The notes below the pieces were generated by a model. The model ran no database searches. It saw only the letters and a list, made by a program, of their open reading frames with translations, and was not told the origin of the DNA. A DNA stretch of 56,826 bases. It comes from Terriglobales bacterium. Its GTDB lineage: Bacteria > Acidobacteriota > Terriglobia > Terriglobales > Acidobacteriaceae. Of the stretch, positions 1 to 9,068 are shown piece after piece. The DNA lies in assembly GCA_035651655.1 (NCBI GenBank), contig DASRFG010000020.1, forward strand, positions 1-56,826, read 5' to 3'. Within the stretch, counting starts at the first letter, position 1, and each line of letters begins with the position of its first letter. A program made the translations under genes and the position numbers.

Positions 1-54
1 AATAATGGAGCATTTCTTTCCTGTTGGTTCTAAGTGTCCCGCGACACGCTCCGG

Positions 55-141
55 GCCGAAGTGGCGGAATTGGCAGACGCGCATGGTTCAGGTCCATGTA
101 CCCGCAAGGGTGTGGGGGTTCGAGTCCCTTCTTCGGCACCA
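55..141 (+). tRNA. tRNA-Leu (anticodon CAG)
   Basis: A full class II tRNA is visible. The 7-bp acceptor stem GCCGAAG (55-61) pairs with CTTCGGC (131-137), followed by discriminator A138 and an encoded CCA (139-141). The anticodon stem is 82-86/94-98 with a 7-nt loop and anticodon CAG at 89-91, reading CUG leucine codons. A long variable arm lies at about 99-115, as expected for tRNA-Leu, and the T arm contains GTTCGAGTC. The gene sits at the left edge of the window beside a small accessory patch. I saw no second copy of its 3' end downstream, so there is no direct evidence that it serves as an integration site. Confidence 0.97.
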
Positions 142-293
142 TCTATCTCAGAGTCGCTAAATATAAGTTTTATTTCGGGGTGGGCGGGTTCAGGCAGTGA
201 CGCAACGTGTTACTGAACTTGATGTCAAACCCTGTGGCAACTCTGTGATTCGTTTGTAGTCCATTTCAAGCACAAGAATCTGCCGGCAATAGC

Positions 294-1187
294 TCACCTC
301 GGGATCGCCACCGCGAGTTCATGTTCCTCACGATGACAATCGCTGTAACGCTGGCCACTACCGCAAGGGCATTCGGCATCGTAGTCGATCTGCTGAAGCA
401 GCTCGTCCACATCATGTGGAGCGGCAGGACCAACCCACGAAGCTGGCCACAACGCATACCAGTAACCAGTTTCAAACCATGATTCTATCTGCTGCTGCAT
501 CGTTTTCGGACTGGCGTCTGTTCTATAGTGCCAGGCGAATACGGCATCGGTGCCATCGAAAACCTGCCCTCGGTGCATCAACGTTGAGAGAACTGGGTCT
601 GATGATAAGGTCTGAGGCGCGTCATCAATACTGAAACGCGTTAACAAACACGTCGTAGCCCAGACTAAATGCTTTGCTAAGAACATCGCTGTGTAGTCCA
701 GTGTGTGAACCAGCTCCATTGCGTCACGCTGTAGCACGCCGTCGCTGGCGAGGTACACACAAAGGGGAATGAGCGGTTTACCGTCTATGATTGCACGCTG
801 GTCATCCCGAAGGTGGGGGTGGAAAGGGAATGCACGTCGGGAGATCTCTGGAGAGACCGCATAAACCCTTGGATGACGTGATCCCTCAAAGGTTAGAAGT
901 ATGATGTCGAAGGAGCGAGTAAACGCACCCGCAAAGCCTATGGAAAAATTGTGTGTTTTCTTGCACCGTTGTGGATGGGCAAGCCTGCCATCCCGCTCTA
1001 CCCGGACTGTTTCCCCGGCTTGGAGGTGAGCCATTACGTCCGCGAACTCGGTTCCGTCCGGAAACGGCTGGATGCGCCCGCGCCAGGCACGCACGGCAGC
1101 CGTGCCCTGTGGAGGCACAACGGAATCGAATTGCGGGTACCAACGTTGAAGTTGTGCTTGAGCTGCCTCGACCAAGCCGAAATCCAT
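294..1187 (-). CDS. SEC-C motif protein, possibly E2/UBC-like
   Basis: This 297-residue protein of unknown function ends in a clear SEC-C zinc motif (CPCGSGxxYxxCH, Cys273, Cys275, Cys284, His285). The middle region (about 80-180) has a pattern reminiscent of prokaryotic E2/ubiquitin-conjugating-like proteins: a strand with VSPEIS, then HPH at 123-125, then LCVYL with a candidate catalytic Cys143, then a hydrophobic helix containing LAKHLVW. A W-V-G-P-A-A-P-H stretch follows before the SEC-C motif. The E2 reading is my inference from pattern memory; the SEC-C call is direct. The start is ATG at 1187 because GAGGTG lies 6 nt upstream; a TTG one codon earlier is less likely. No adenylyltransferase, E1 or cyclase gene is next to it in this window. 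Confidence 0.75.
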   Translation of the reverse strand: MDFGLVEAAQAQLQRWYPQFDSVVPPQGTAAVRAWRGRIQPFPDGTEFADVMAHLQAGETVRVERDGRLAHPQRCKKTHNFSIGFAGAFTRSFDIILLTFEGSRHPRVYAVSPEISRRAFPFHPHLRDDQRAIIDGKPLIPLCVYLASDGVLQRDAMELVHTLDYTAMFLAKHLVWATTCLLTRFSIDDAPQTLSSDPVLSTLMHRGQVFDGTDAVFAWHYRTDASPKTMQQQIESWFETGYWYALWPASWVGPAAPHDVDELLQQIDYDAECPCGSGQRYSDCHREEHELAVAIPR

Positions 1188-1240
1188 CAATTACACCTCA
1201 TCGGGGGTGTCCCATGGGGGCGTGGCGGGTGAACGTCGCG

Positions 1241-1300
1241 TCCGGGATGAGGTGGGTGCGGTGGGTGAGGTGGATGTTCCGGGTGAGATGGTTTGGTGTT
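1241..1300. repeat. GGTG-rich low-complexity tract
   Basis: The spacer upstream of the SEC-C gene holds a run of GGTG/GGTGGGTG units (gaggtgggtgcggtgggtg and onward) on the plus strand. It is purine-skewed and unlike neighbouring DNA. The remainder of the 1188-1465 spacer is AT-richer and shows no gene I can support. Confidence 0.5.
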
Positions 1301-1449
1301 TTCCGACATAATTTTGGTTTCCTTCGCCCTCTGATTGAGGGATTGAGAAGAACCTTAATCCAGAATGCCACAGTAAATCAATGGAAATCTTATGTTGCCA
1401 ATGGAAACTATTAACGGGCTAGATTCAGTGGTGGCAACCTCTTGACAGT

Positions 1450-1467
1450 ACGGTATAATCGAACCGT
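1450..1467 (+). promoter_or_regulatory. -10 element inside an inverted repeat (autoregulation candidate)
   Basis: A perfect TATAAT at 1454-1459 lies between the arms ACGGT (1450-1454) and ACCGT (1463-1467). The GTG at 1466 begins 6 nt after the hexamer, so transcription would start at or near the start codon. The dyad across the -10 is a plausible operator for the XRE protein it precedes. A TTGACA at 1442 is only 6 nt from TATAAT, so it is not a usable -35 partner. Confidence 0.5.
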
Positions 1468-1789
1468 GCCCTCAGCACGTTCTCCTGAAGCCGTCTATCC
1501 TGTCTTCGGCCGCAAGCTTCGTGAAATACGTGAAAAAAGGAATGTTCCCCAGCAGGAGCTAGCAACGTTCTCGGGTCTAACCCGGTCCTCCATCGCCAAC
1601 ATCGAAAGTGGTAAGCAACGCGTGCTGTTGCATCAGGTGCTGCAATTTGCTGAGAGATTGGGCGTGAAGGTGTCCGACCTCGTGCCGTCAACACCTGAGC
1701 TACAGCAAATCCGTACAACCGAGACGCAGGATAAAAAGCTTGCGTATGCGGATGAAGTCCGCAGACTGGCAACCGGTCACAGCGGATAA
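1466..1789 (+). CDS. XRE-family HTH transcriptional regulator
   Basis: This small DNA-binding protein (107 residues from GTG 1466) has a Cro/C1-type helix-turn-helix in its first 70 residues: FGRKLREIREKR, then PQQELATFSGLTRSSIANIESGKQ, then a third and fourth helix ending in VSDLVP. The tail is short and charged. It is followed 14 nt later by an ImmA/IrrE-type metalloprotease, the classic XRE-COG2856 pair in which the protease inactivates the repressor under stress; this role is family knowledge. I chose GTG 1466 because a TATAAT lies just upstream. A TTG at 1442 would add 8 residues but would place the -10 inside the gene. Confidence 0.85.
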   Translation: MPSARSPEAVYPVFGRKLREIREKRNVPQQELATFSGLTRSSIANIESGKQRVLLHQVLQFAERLGVKVSDLVPSTPELQQIRTTETQDKKLAYADEVRRLATGHSG

Positions 1790-1803
1790 GAGGGGCATCC
1801 CCT

Positions 1804-2328
1804 ATGACAGCTAAAGAAGTTCTAGATGAGTGCCGGATATCCGATCGTCCGATTCCGCTGGAAGCAATAATTCAGCACTACGGGATAACACCGGTTCGTC
1901 TTTCAGCCACTGGCGACATTTTTGGAGCGATCGTGCGGGAGAACGGAGGGTTCTACATTGCCGTGAATCCCGACCAGCATCCGAACCGCCAGCGGTTTAC
2001 GATTGCGCACGAACTCGCGCATTTCATTCTTCATTATAAAGACAGCAGTGAACGTATCGAGCATGTTGACACCGATTTCCGAGTCAGCTGGCGGAACCAC
2101 GTGTCTTCACAAGGAGTGGACTGGAACGAAATTGAAGCGAATCGGTTCGCTGCCGAACTTCTTATGCCGGAGCACATGCTGCGTCCAGACGTGGATAAAT
2201 TCGGCATGCTCGATGACGACGCATTACAGCGCCTCGCGGCGTTGTACAAAGTCTCGCGTCTGGCGATGCGCTTCCGCTTGATCAACTTGGGGCTGCTTCC
2301 ACCTGAAGTGGATCCGTCAGGTGAGTGA
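1804..2328 (+). CDS. ImmA/IrrE family metallo-endopeptidase
   Basis: This 174-residue cytoplasmic zinc peptidase is of the COG2856 type. The HExxH motif is HELAH at residues 69-73, and a downstream EANRFAAELLMP block (about 111-122) supplies the third ligand and the signature of the family. A GAGGGG ribosome-binding site lies 7 nt before ATG 1804. It forms a two-gene unit with the XRE regulator. Relatives cleave repressors (ImmA in ICEBs1, IrrE/DdrO in Deinococcus), and similar pairs also behave like toxin-antitoxin modules; which applies here is unknown. There is no nearby integrase or conjugation gene. Confidence 0.9.
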   Translation: MTAKEVLDECRISDRPIPLEAIIQHYGITPVRLSATGDIFGAIVRENGGFYIAVNPDQHPNRQRFTIAHELAHFILHYKDSSERIEHVDTDFRVSWRNHVSSQGVDWNEIEANRFAAELLMPEHMLRPDVDKFGMLDDDALQRLAALYKVSRLAMRFRLINLGLLPPEVDPSGE

Positions 2329-2724
2329 TGGGCAATTCTACTAGCCCTTGAGTCAGCCCGAGGGTGGATTCAGAACCCGCTCACCCATGACCGAATTCCT
2401 GGGCTCTCCTGCGGACTCCATCAACGAGCACGATTTGCCCAGAGTGTATCTTCTCTTACCGTTGCTGGAGCGGCGCGATGGTGTTTCCCTGGCCAATCAT
2501 GCCCAAAAGATTCCTGCTCCCGATCTAGCTTTGTTGCTGAATGTAAAGCACTTACGCTCTCTTTTTTAAGCCAATTCCCGGGCGTGACCCGCAGCACATC
2601 GCCGTGTGACAGCAGTCACGCTGGGTTCGCGCCCCTTGCGTCACCCTATTACACATGCAGCAGGCGAGTTGACTTGCGCTGAAGGGCACTGCCAGCGCCA
2701 GTTGACGAGCAAATGGGAGAGAAC
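2329..2724. other. Spacer upstream of nifJ
   Basis: About 390 bases without a supportable gene. A 73-codon ORF at 2348-2569 has no ribosome-binding site or recognisable domain and I leave it out. The right half holds the CRP/FNR-like palindrome listed separately. No clear -35/-10 pair stood out. Confidence 0.5.
2605..2620. promoter_or_regulatory. CRP/FNR-like palindrome upstream of nifJ
   Basis: TGTGA-N6-TCACG, matching 9 of 10 positions of the E. coli CRP consensus TGTGA-N6-TCACA, centred about 112 nt before the nifJ start. The inner arms GTGAC/GTCAC are perfect around a 4-nt centre. CRP/FNR-family control of an anaerobic enzyme such as PFOR would make sense, but no regulator gene of this family is in the window. 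Confidence 0.45.
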
Positions 2725-5700
2725 ATGAGTTCCGCAATCGTTGGGGAAAAGGGAGTTTTGGAGGTTGTGCCGCCGCAGTTTCCAGGCCTTCGGTCCACCA
2801 CTGACGGTTCAGGGGCAGTCGTCTGGGTGGAATCGCATATCTCGCAGGCAGCATGCGCTTATCCAATTACCCCCTCCACCCCGATGGGCGATGGCTTTGC
2901 CGCTGAGGTTTCCAATGGCAAGCAGAACCTTTGGGGAGAGACTCTCCAATTCCTTGAACCGGAATCGGAACACAGCTCTGCTTCCGCATGCGAGGGTTAT
3001 GCTCTGGCCGGTGGACGCGTAACCAATTTCACCTCCGGCCAGGGGCTGATCCTGATGAAAGAGGTCCTGTACGTCATCAGCGGCAAGCGCCTGCCCGTGG
3101 TCTTCCATATCGGTGCACGCGCTCTTACTTCGCAATCCTTGAACGTTCATTGTGGACACGATGACGTAATGGGCGTGGCCGATGTTGGTTGGGGCATGCT
3201 GTTCGGCCGGAATGCACAGGAAGCCTGTGATCTGGCGCTGATTGCCCGGCGGGTGGCGGAGCAGACGGAGACGCCTTTTTTCAACATACAAGATGGCTTT
3301 TTGACCACCCACACGGTGCAGACCGTACAACTGCCGGAACCCGAGCTGATGCGGGAGTTTGTGGGCGCGCCCCAGAAGCACCTCCGCAATCTATTTGATC
3401 CTCACAAACCGATCCTTACCGGATGCGTTCAGAACCAGGACAGCTACATGAAAGGCAAGGTAGCGCAGCGTTACTTTTATCAAATCATCGCGCCGGTCCT
3501 GGATCAGGCTTTTGAAGAATTCGGCAGGTTGACGGGCCGGCATTATTCGGCGGTGCTGCCGTACCGCATGAGCGATGCCGATTACGCCGTGATTGGCATG
3601 GGTTCAATGATGGAGACCGCAGAAGCGACGGTTGATTACCTGCGAGAGAACGGTATTCGCGCGGGTTGCATTTCCATTCTCAGCTTCCGTCCGTTTCCCT
3701 CGCGGCAGTTGGCGGAGTTGGTGAAATCGTGCCGCCGCATAAGCGTCATCGAGCGTTGCGATTGTCCCCTGGGACAGTCAAACCCGCTGACCACCGACGT
3801 GAAGGCCTGCTTGGCGGATTACTTCCTCGAGAGCTGGCGTCAACCGTTTGAAATCATGCCCGAAGTGTACAGCGGCGTAGCTGGCTTGGGCGGGCGCGAC
3901 GTGCGCCCTGGGCATATCGTGGCGGCATTCGAAAATATGTTGTGTGGCGGCGGCAAGCGCAATTTTGTGCTCGGCGTCAACCATTCCGAAGCGATTGACT
4001 CGGCACTGGACCCGGATGTGCGTCCCAGTGGCGCATATTCGTTGAGGGGCCATTCGGTAGGCGGATTTGGGTCCGTTACTACGAACAAGGTACTAGCAAA
4101 TGTGGCGTCGGATCTATTCGGACTTGATGTGCAGGCGTTTCCTAAGTATGGCTCGGAGAAGAAAGGCTTGCCCACCAATTACTACCTAACGCTCTCCTCA
4201 CAGCCCTTGCGCCTGCACGCCGAATTAAAGCACGTAGAGTTTGTGGCCGTGCAGGACGCCAGCGCATTTCGCACCGACGATCCCTTGCAAGGGCTTCGTG
4301 ATGGCGGGATTGTCTATCTGCAATCCGCCCTGGTGCCGGAAGAAACCTGGAAGAGTTTGCCCTCCAAAGCCAAGGCTGCAATCCGAGCACGCAAGCTGCG
4401 GGTCTTTATCATTGATGCCCAACGCATAGCCCGCGAAACCTCCAGCCGTCCCGATTTGCAGGTGCGCATGCAAGGCATCGTATTGCTGGGAGCTTTCCTG
4501 CGCCTCACGCCTTTTGCAGAGCAGGCCGTTCTAACCCCGGCCGTTCTAACTAAAGACGTGCTCTTCACGGCGTTGGAGAAAAGCCTGACCAAGTATTTTG
4601 GCAAGCGCGGCGGTCGGGTAGTTGAAGACAATGTCCGCGCAGCACGGCGGGGTTTTGATGAGATTAAAGAACTTGAGCTACCGGAGGGGCCGATTCAGGG
4701 CGAGCCTCTCGAAGACCGATCTGAAAATGAGCTGCATGTTCTTCAGACGTCTCAGGCGTGGGACGGAGTAGTCCCGGTAAACTTTTGCGAGCGCATAATT
4801 GGCTGCTACAAAGTTGGGCGTGAAGCCGAACTGCCGGCTGATGAAGCGGTCGCGCGCAGCTTCATGCCTCCTGCCAGCGCCACGCAGCGCAGCTTTCGCA
4901 ACCTGGCTCCCGAGATTCCTCAGTTTCTGCCCAGCGCCTGCGTGGGCTGCATGGAATGTGTGAACGTGTGCCCCGATACTGCCATTCTGGCCAAAGTCGC
5001 CGAACCAGAAGCGCTCGATGCTGCCCTCGGACGGATTAAGGCCAACGGCGACGCGGGGTTTCTGCGATCGCAGCTGGTTGCTACCTCCAAGTATCACGAA
5101 TTATTTGTGCGACGTGGCCAGGCAGGTGGACTGTTCGGCATCTTCGTTGATGCTGATAAGTGCAAGGGCTGTGGCGAGTGTGTGGTGGCCTGCGCGCGTC
5201 ACGAGGCGCTCCGAATGGTGCCGAAAGAAACCATTGATCTGCATCTTTACGACCGTGCCATGCAACTGCACCGAGAACTTCCCAACACTCCTCGCCACTT
5301 TGTAAACGAGAAATCGCTTGGTGACATGATGCTCACCAGCGACTCGCAGCTTTTTGCAGGCGGCGCCGGCTCGTGCATGGGTTGTGGCGAAACCACTGCG
5401 ATTCGCATGATGCTGGCAGCGACGGGCTTTGTCTATGGACAGGAGAACATCGGCATTGTCGCCGCCACTGGTTGCAATACTGTCTATGGCTCGACTTACC
5501 CGTTCAATCCTTATGCCGTGGCGTGGACGAATTCGCTGTTCGAGAACGCCCCGGCCGATGCAATGGGCATCCGTCTGCGTTGGAACCAGGAGGGACATCC
5601 GGAACGGCGGCTCTGGGTCCTAGGCGGGGATGGCGCGATGTACGATATCGGCTTTCAGTCACTCTCGCGCATGTTAATGTCCGGCCTCGACATCAAGGTG

Positions 5701-6300
5701 CTGGTGCTCGATACCCAGGTTTACTCCAACACCGGTGGCCAAAGCTCAACTGCAACGTTTACTTCGCAAGACGCCAAAATGTCCGCGGTTGGAAAGGCGC
5801 AGTCCGGAAAGATGGAACGGCGCAAAGAGCTTGCCCAAATCCTGCTAATGCACCCCAATGTTTTTGTAGCTCAAACGACCACTGCGCATCTTGCGCACTT
5901 CTATAAGAGCATCATGGCAGCCAATGATTACCCTGGCCCAGCCGTGGTCGTTTGCTATGCCACGTGCCCGCCGGAGCACGGAGTTGCTGATGATCACTCC
6001 ATTACACAGGCGAAGCTGGCAGTCGAATCACGGGCGTTTCCACTCCTGGTGTTTGACCCGCGCAACGGCGAGCGCATGCGCGAGTGTTTAAGCCTGGCAG
6101 GCAATCCTGCCATGAAGGATGACTGGTACATTGATCCTCGCAACAGCGAACCGGTTAACTTCATAAGTTTCGCGAGAACTGAAGGCCGCTTTGGACGCCA
6201 CTTCGCAGCTGACGGCAGCCCCGACGAATTCCTTGCCAAGGCACAGCTCGATCGTTTGCTGAATTGGCACCGACTTCAGGAGCTTGCCGGCCTACGCTAA
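2725..6300 (+). CDS. nifJ: Pyruvate:ferredoxin (flavodoxin) oxidoreductase
   Basis: The homodimeric enzyme (1191 residues, usual length ~1170-1200) converts pyruvate and CoA to acetyl-CoA and CO2 and reduces ferredoxin or flavodoxin in the cytoplasm. All domains are present in order: the N-terminal pyruvate-binding half, the CoA-binding and swapped gamma domains, two 4Fe-4S ferredoxin motifs (CVGCMECVNVCP near 739 and CKGCGECVVAC near 813), then the TPP domain with the proximal cluster cysteines (CMGCGE near 884), GGDGAMYDIG and the VYSNTGGQ signature. ATG 2725 is preferred because GGGAGA lies 4 nt upstream; an ATG four codons earlier overlaps that site. It appears monocistronic. The enzyme is oxygen-sensitive in most relatives, suggesting anaerobic or microaerobic pyruvate use. 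Confidence 0.97.
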   Translation: MSSAIVGEKGVLEVVPPQFPGLRSTTDGSGAVVWVESHISQAACAYPITPSTPMGDGFAAEVSNGKQNLWGETLQFLEPESEHSSASACEGYALAGGRVTNFTSGQGLILMKEVLYVISGKRLPVVFHIGARALTSQSLNVHCGHDDVMGVADVGWGMLFGRNAQEACDLALIARRVAEQTETPFFNIQDGFLTTHTVQTVQLPEPELMREFVGAPQKHLRNLFDPHKPILTGCVQNQDSYMKGKVAQRYFYQIIAPVLDQAFEEFGRLTGRHYSAVLPYRMSDADYAVIGMGSMMETAEATVDYLRENGIRAGCISILSFRPFPSRQLAELVKSCRRISVIERCDCPLGQSNPLTTDVKACLADYFLESWRQPFEIMPEVYSGVAGLGGRDVRPGHIVAAFENMLCGGGKRNFVLGVNHSEAIDSALDPDVRPSGAYSLRGHSVGGFGSVTTNKVLANVASDLFGLDVQAFPKYGSEKKGLPTNYYLTLSSQPLRLHAELKHVEFVAVQDASAFRTDDPLQGLRDGGIVYLQSALVPEETWKSLPSKAKAAIRARKLRVFIIDAQRIARETSSRPDLQVRMQGIVLLGAFLRLTPFAEQAVLTPAVLTKDVLFTALEKSLTKYFGKRGGRVVEDNVRAARRGFDEIKELELPEGPIQGEPLEDRSENELHVLQTSQAWDGVVPVNFCERIIGCYKVGREAELPADEAVARSFMPPASATQRSFRNLAPEIPQFLPSACVGCMECVNVCPDTAILAKVAEPEALDAALGRIKANGDAGFLRSQLVATSKYHELFVRRGQAGGLFGIFVDADKCKGCGECVVACARHEALRMVPKETIDLHLYDRAMQLHRELPNTPRHFVNEKSLGDMMLTSDSQLFAGGAGSCMGCGETTAIRMMLAATGFVYGQENIGIVAATGCNTVYGSTYPFNPYAVAWTNSLFENAPADAMGIRLRWNQEGHPERRLWVLGGDGAMYDIGFQSLSRMLMSGLDIKVLVLDTQVYSNTGGQSSTATFTSQDAKMSAVGKAQSGKMERRKELAQILLMHPNVFVAQTTTAHLAHFYKSIMAANDYPGPAVVVCYATCPPEHGVADDHSITQAKLAVESRAFPLLVFDPRNGERMRECLSLAGNPAMKDDWYIDPRNSEPVNFISFARTEGRFGRHFAADGSPDEFLAKAQLDRLLNWHRLQELAGLR

Positions 6301-6634
6301 GCCGACTGCAACTTTTATGTGACCTCGCCTGGCAAACTGTTGGACTGATGTCTTGCAAGCTCTTGCTTCTTTCGCTTGCAGGCCAGTTCGCGTTCCGCTT
6401 CTTCTTTGCTTAGTTTGTGGTGGTGCACGGCGGTTTTTCCGTTCTAGAAAAGGGACTTCAGGCGCGCCCTATCATCGTCGAGTTCATTCTTCGGGTCAGC
6501 TCCGAAGAGCAGTGCGATCACGTGTCCGATCACCCGCGCCGGCGGATTATACGAACTGGCTTTTATGGAGTGGAAGCAGATCTGATTGACTTGCCTTCCA
6601 TCCTCCTCCTAAGATGGCGGGCACTGGATAGCCC
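6301..6634. other. Spacer between nifJ and the kinase gene
   Basis: A 334-base stretch with no ORF that has a ribosome-binding site or recognisable product. The bases just after nifJ do not form a clear terminator. No obvious promoter is seen before the kinase. Confidence 0.4.
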
Positions 6635-9046
6635 ATGCTGGGCGACACCATTTCGCATTACCGCATCGTGCACAAGCTCGGTAGCGGTGGTATGGGTGTG
6701 GTGTACGAGGCCGAGGATATTAAACTCGGCCGCCGTGTTGCCCTGAAGTTTATCCCCGAAGATCTGGCCGGCAATCCGAAGATGCTGCACCGTTTCTTGC
6801 GCGAGGCGCGTGCCGCATCCTCGCTGAACCACCCCAACATCTGCACCATTCACGAAGTTGACGAGCATGCCAATAAGCCGTTCATCGTGATGGAGCTTCT
6901 GGAAGGCGAGAGCCTCAAGCAGCGCATTCACGGCAAACCCTTGCCGCTTGAGACGGTGCTCGATCTCGGCGTGCAGATCGCCGATGCGCTGGATGCTGCC
7001 CACACCAAGGGCATCGTTCACCGCGACATCAAGCCCGGCAACATTGTCATCACTCCACGTGGCCAGGCGAAGATCCTGGATTTCGGACTGGCCAAGGTGA
7101 CCGCGTCAGAGAATGGCGGCGCGGGAGATGGCGCCTCCTCCGGCGCGCTTGAGGATTCCATGACCGCCTTGGGGACAGTCCCGGGCACAGCCGTGTATAT
7201 GTCGCCCGAGCAGGTGAGCAGTGAGCAAGTAGATGCGCGCAGCGACCTGTTCTCCTTCGGCGTGGTCCTGTATGAAATGGCCACTGGGCAGAAGCCATTC
7301 GTGGGCGACAATGTGGTGCTCACGCTGAGCGCGATTCTGAAGCAGAAACCGGTTTCGCCGCTGGCCGTGAATTCCGGCCTGCCCACCGATTTCGAACACA
7401 TCATTGGAAAAGCACTGGAGAAAAAGCGCGAAGCCCGCTATCAGAGTGCTTCAGAATTGCGGAACGATCTACTGCGCTTAAAGCGCGAGAGCGAGTCCGG
7501 CTTGCTGCCCGCGGCATTAAAGAAGTCGGGCTTGGTTCCCCGCCTGCCCAGCAAGACCTTCCAACGCTCAAGCTGGCTTCACAATTACTTCGTGCTGGGA
7601 GGGGTCGCGGTCCTGGTGGCAGCTCTGGTCGTGACTACGGCGGCATTGGTGAAGTTGCGTGGCCGGCAGGCCCCCACCGGTTCCCACACCGTTGCGGTGC
7701 TTCCATTCCAAAACATCAGCGGGGACAAGAGTATTGATTTCCTGCGTTTCGCTCTGGCCGACCAGGCCGCCAATCTTTTGACCTATTTGCCCTCGGTGGA
7801 GATTCGCCCGGTGGAGATGTCTCAGAGCTACGCAAACCTTGGTCCGCAACAGGCAGGCCAGCAGCTTCACGTCTCCACCCTGGTGACGGGCCATTACGTG
7901 AAACAGGGAGAGCAGTTGCGAGTCACCCTGGAAGCGATTGATGTCCCCAAAAACCACGTCATATGGCAGGGGATGGTCACCAGCGGCGCCCACGATCTGA
8001 CTTCGCTCCAAGACCAGTTGCTGGCGCAAATCCGCCAAGGCTTGGTCCCGAGGTTTGGGATCACGAGCCGGCCATCGGAAGCGGGAACCCGGCCCAAGAA
8101 CGCCGAAGCGTATGACTTATACCTGCGCAGCATCGCGATCCCGCATGATCCCGTTCCTAACAAAGAGGCAATCACCCTGCTGGAGGCGGCGGCCAAACTT
8201 GATCCGAAATATGCGTCGGTGTGGGATGCGCTGGGAAAACGGTATTACTACGACGCCGCCTATTCTGACGGAGGCGATGCTGCGTACCAGCGCTCCAATT
8301 CCGCGCTGCAACAAGCGTTGAAGCTGGACCGCAATCTAGTCAGCGCCGCGGCCGCGCTGACCACCAACCGCATCGAGTGGGGACAGCTGGACAAGGCGGC
8401 GGATGCTGAAGCATTACTGAAGCAGCGGCCAGACAGCTCTGAGGCGCATTTCACCGTCGCCTATGTTTACAGGTACGCGGGGCTGCTGGAGGCGGCGGCC
8501 CACGAATGCGACGCGGCTCTGGCACTCGATTCCACCAACTTTAATTTTCGCTCCTGCGCGTTCACATTTCTGGAACTCGGGAAAACCGACAAGGCATTGC
8601 AATATCTGCGCCTTGATGCCGGTTCGGAATTCTTTAACGACTTGCTTCCCGGAGTGCTTCTACGTGATGGAAAATTGGGCGAAGCCAAGCTGGCTGCGCA
8701 GAAGATGTCGAACAATCCGGTTTGGCATCGCAGCCTTCTGCAAGCCTGCCTTTCGCATTCCGATGTGGCCTCCGCGGTAAAACAGGACGAGTCCGCCTTG
8801 CGGGGCGAGCGTGATCCGGAAGTCAAGTATTACCAGGCTTCCATTTTGGCGTTTTGCGACCAGCACGAGCTGGCCATCACGCTATTGCGCAGCGCCATCG
8901 CACAGAATTATTGCGCATCATCGGCGCTGCAAGCCGACCCGCTGCTGGTAAAATTGCGCCGCTTTCCCGAGTTCTATGAACTGCAATCCCTGGCGAACCA
9001 ATGCCAAACCAGATTTCTGGCGGCCTTGACCGCGCCCAGCAAATAG
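6635..9046 (+). CDS. Membrane Ser/Thr protein kinase with TolB-like and TPR domains
   Basis: This 803-residue PknB-type receptor kinase has an N-terminal kinase domain (about 9-290) with the glycine loop GSGGMG (16-21), a VAIK-type VALKF lysine, [15 protein letters not shown] and YMSPEQV. A basic juxtamembrane stretch leads to one membrane segment at about 317-340. The extracytoplasmic part starts with a TolB/FlgO-like domain ([10 protein letters not shown]...), followed by several TPR-like helices to the C-terminus. This architecture is abundant in Acidobacteriota. The gene for a sugar-binding lipoprotein begins 22 nt later, so the two are probably co-transcribed and the lipoprotein may deliver a ligand or be a regulated partner (inference). 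No strong ribosome-binding site precedes the ATG. Confidence 0.93.
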   Translation: MLGDTISHYRIVHKLGSGGMGVVYEAEDIKLGRRVALKFIPEDLAGNPKMLHRFLREARAASSLNHPNICTIHEVDEHANKPFIVMELLEGESLKQRIHGKPLPLETVLDLGVQIADALDAAHTKGIVHRDIKPGNIVITPRGQAKILDFGLAKVTASENGGAGDGASSGALEDSMTALGTVPGTAVYMSPEQVSSEQVDARSDLFSFGVVLYEMATGQKPFVGDNVVLTLSAILKQKPVSPLAVNSGLPTDFEHIIGKALEKKREARYQSASELRNDLLRLKRESESGLLPAALKKSGLVPRLPSKTFQRSSWLHNYFVLGGVAVLVAALVVTTAALVKLRGRQAPTGSHTVAVLPFQNISGDKSIDFLRFALADQAANLLTYLPSVEIRPVEMSQSYANLGPQQAGQQLHVSTLVTGHYVKQGEQLRVTLEAIDVPKNHVIWQGMVTSGAHDLTSLQDQLLAQIRQGLVPRFGITSRPSEAGTRPKNAEAYDLYLRSIAIPHDPVPNKEAITLLEAAAKLDPKYASVWDALGKRYYYDAAYSDGGDAAYQRSNSALQQALKLDRNLVSAAAALTTNRIEWGQLDKAADAEALLKQRPDSSEAHFTVAYVYRYAGLLEAAAHECDAALALDSTNFNFRSCAFTFLELGKTDKALQYLRLDAGSEFFNDLLPGVLLRDGKLGEAKLAAQKMSNNPVWHRSLLQACLSHSDVASAVKQDESALRGERDPEVKYYQASILAFCDQHELAITLLRSAIAQNYCASSALQADPLLVKLRRFPEFYELQSLANQCQTRFLAALTAPSK

Positions 9047-9068
9047 CAAGTGTCCCAGGAGGACTCCG

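Noticed and set aside
55-141. tRNA-Leu as a confirmed integration site
   Set aside because: I saw no second copy of its 3' end in the window and no integrase gene.
1442-1447. TTGACA as the -35 of the XRE promoter
   Set aside because: It is only 6 nt from the TATAAT at 1454, far from the usual 16-18 nt.
2348-2569. 73-codon ORF before nifJ
   Set aside because: No ribosome-binding site and no recognisable domain; it lies in a spacer with no other support.
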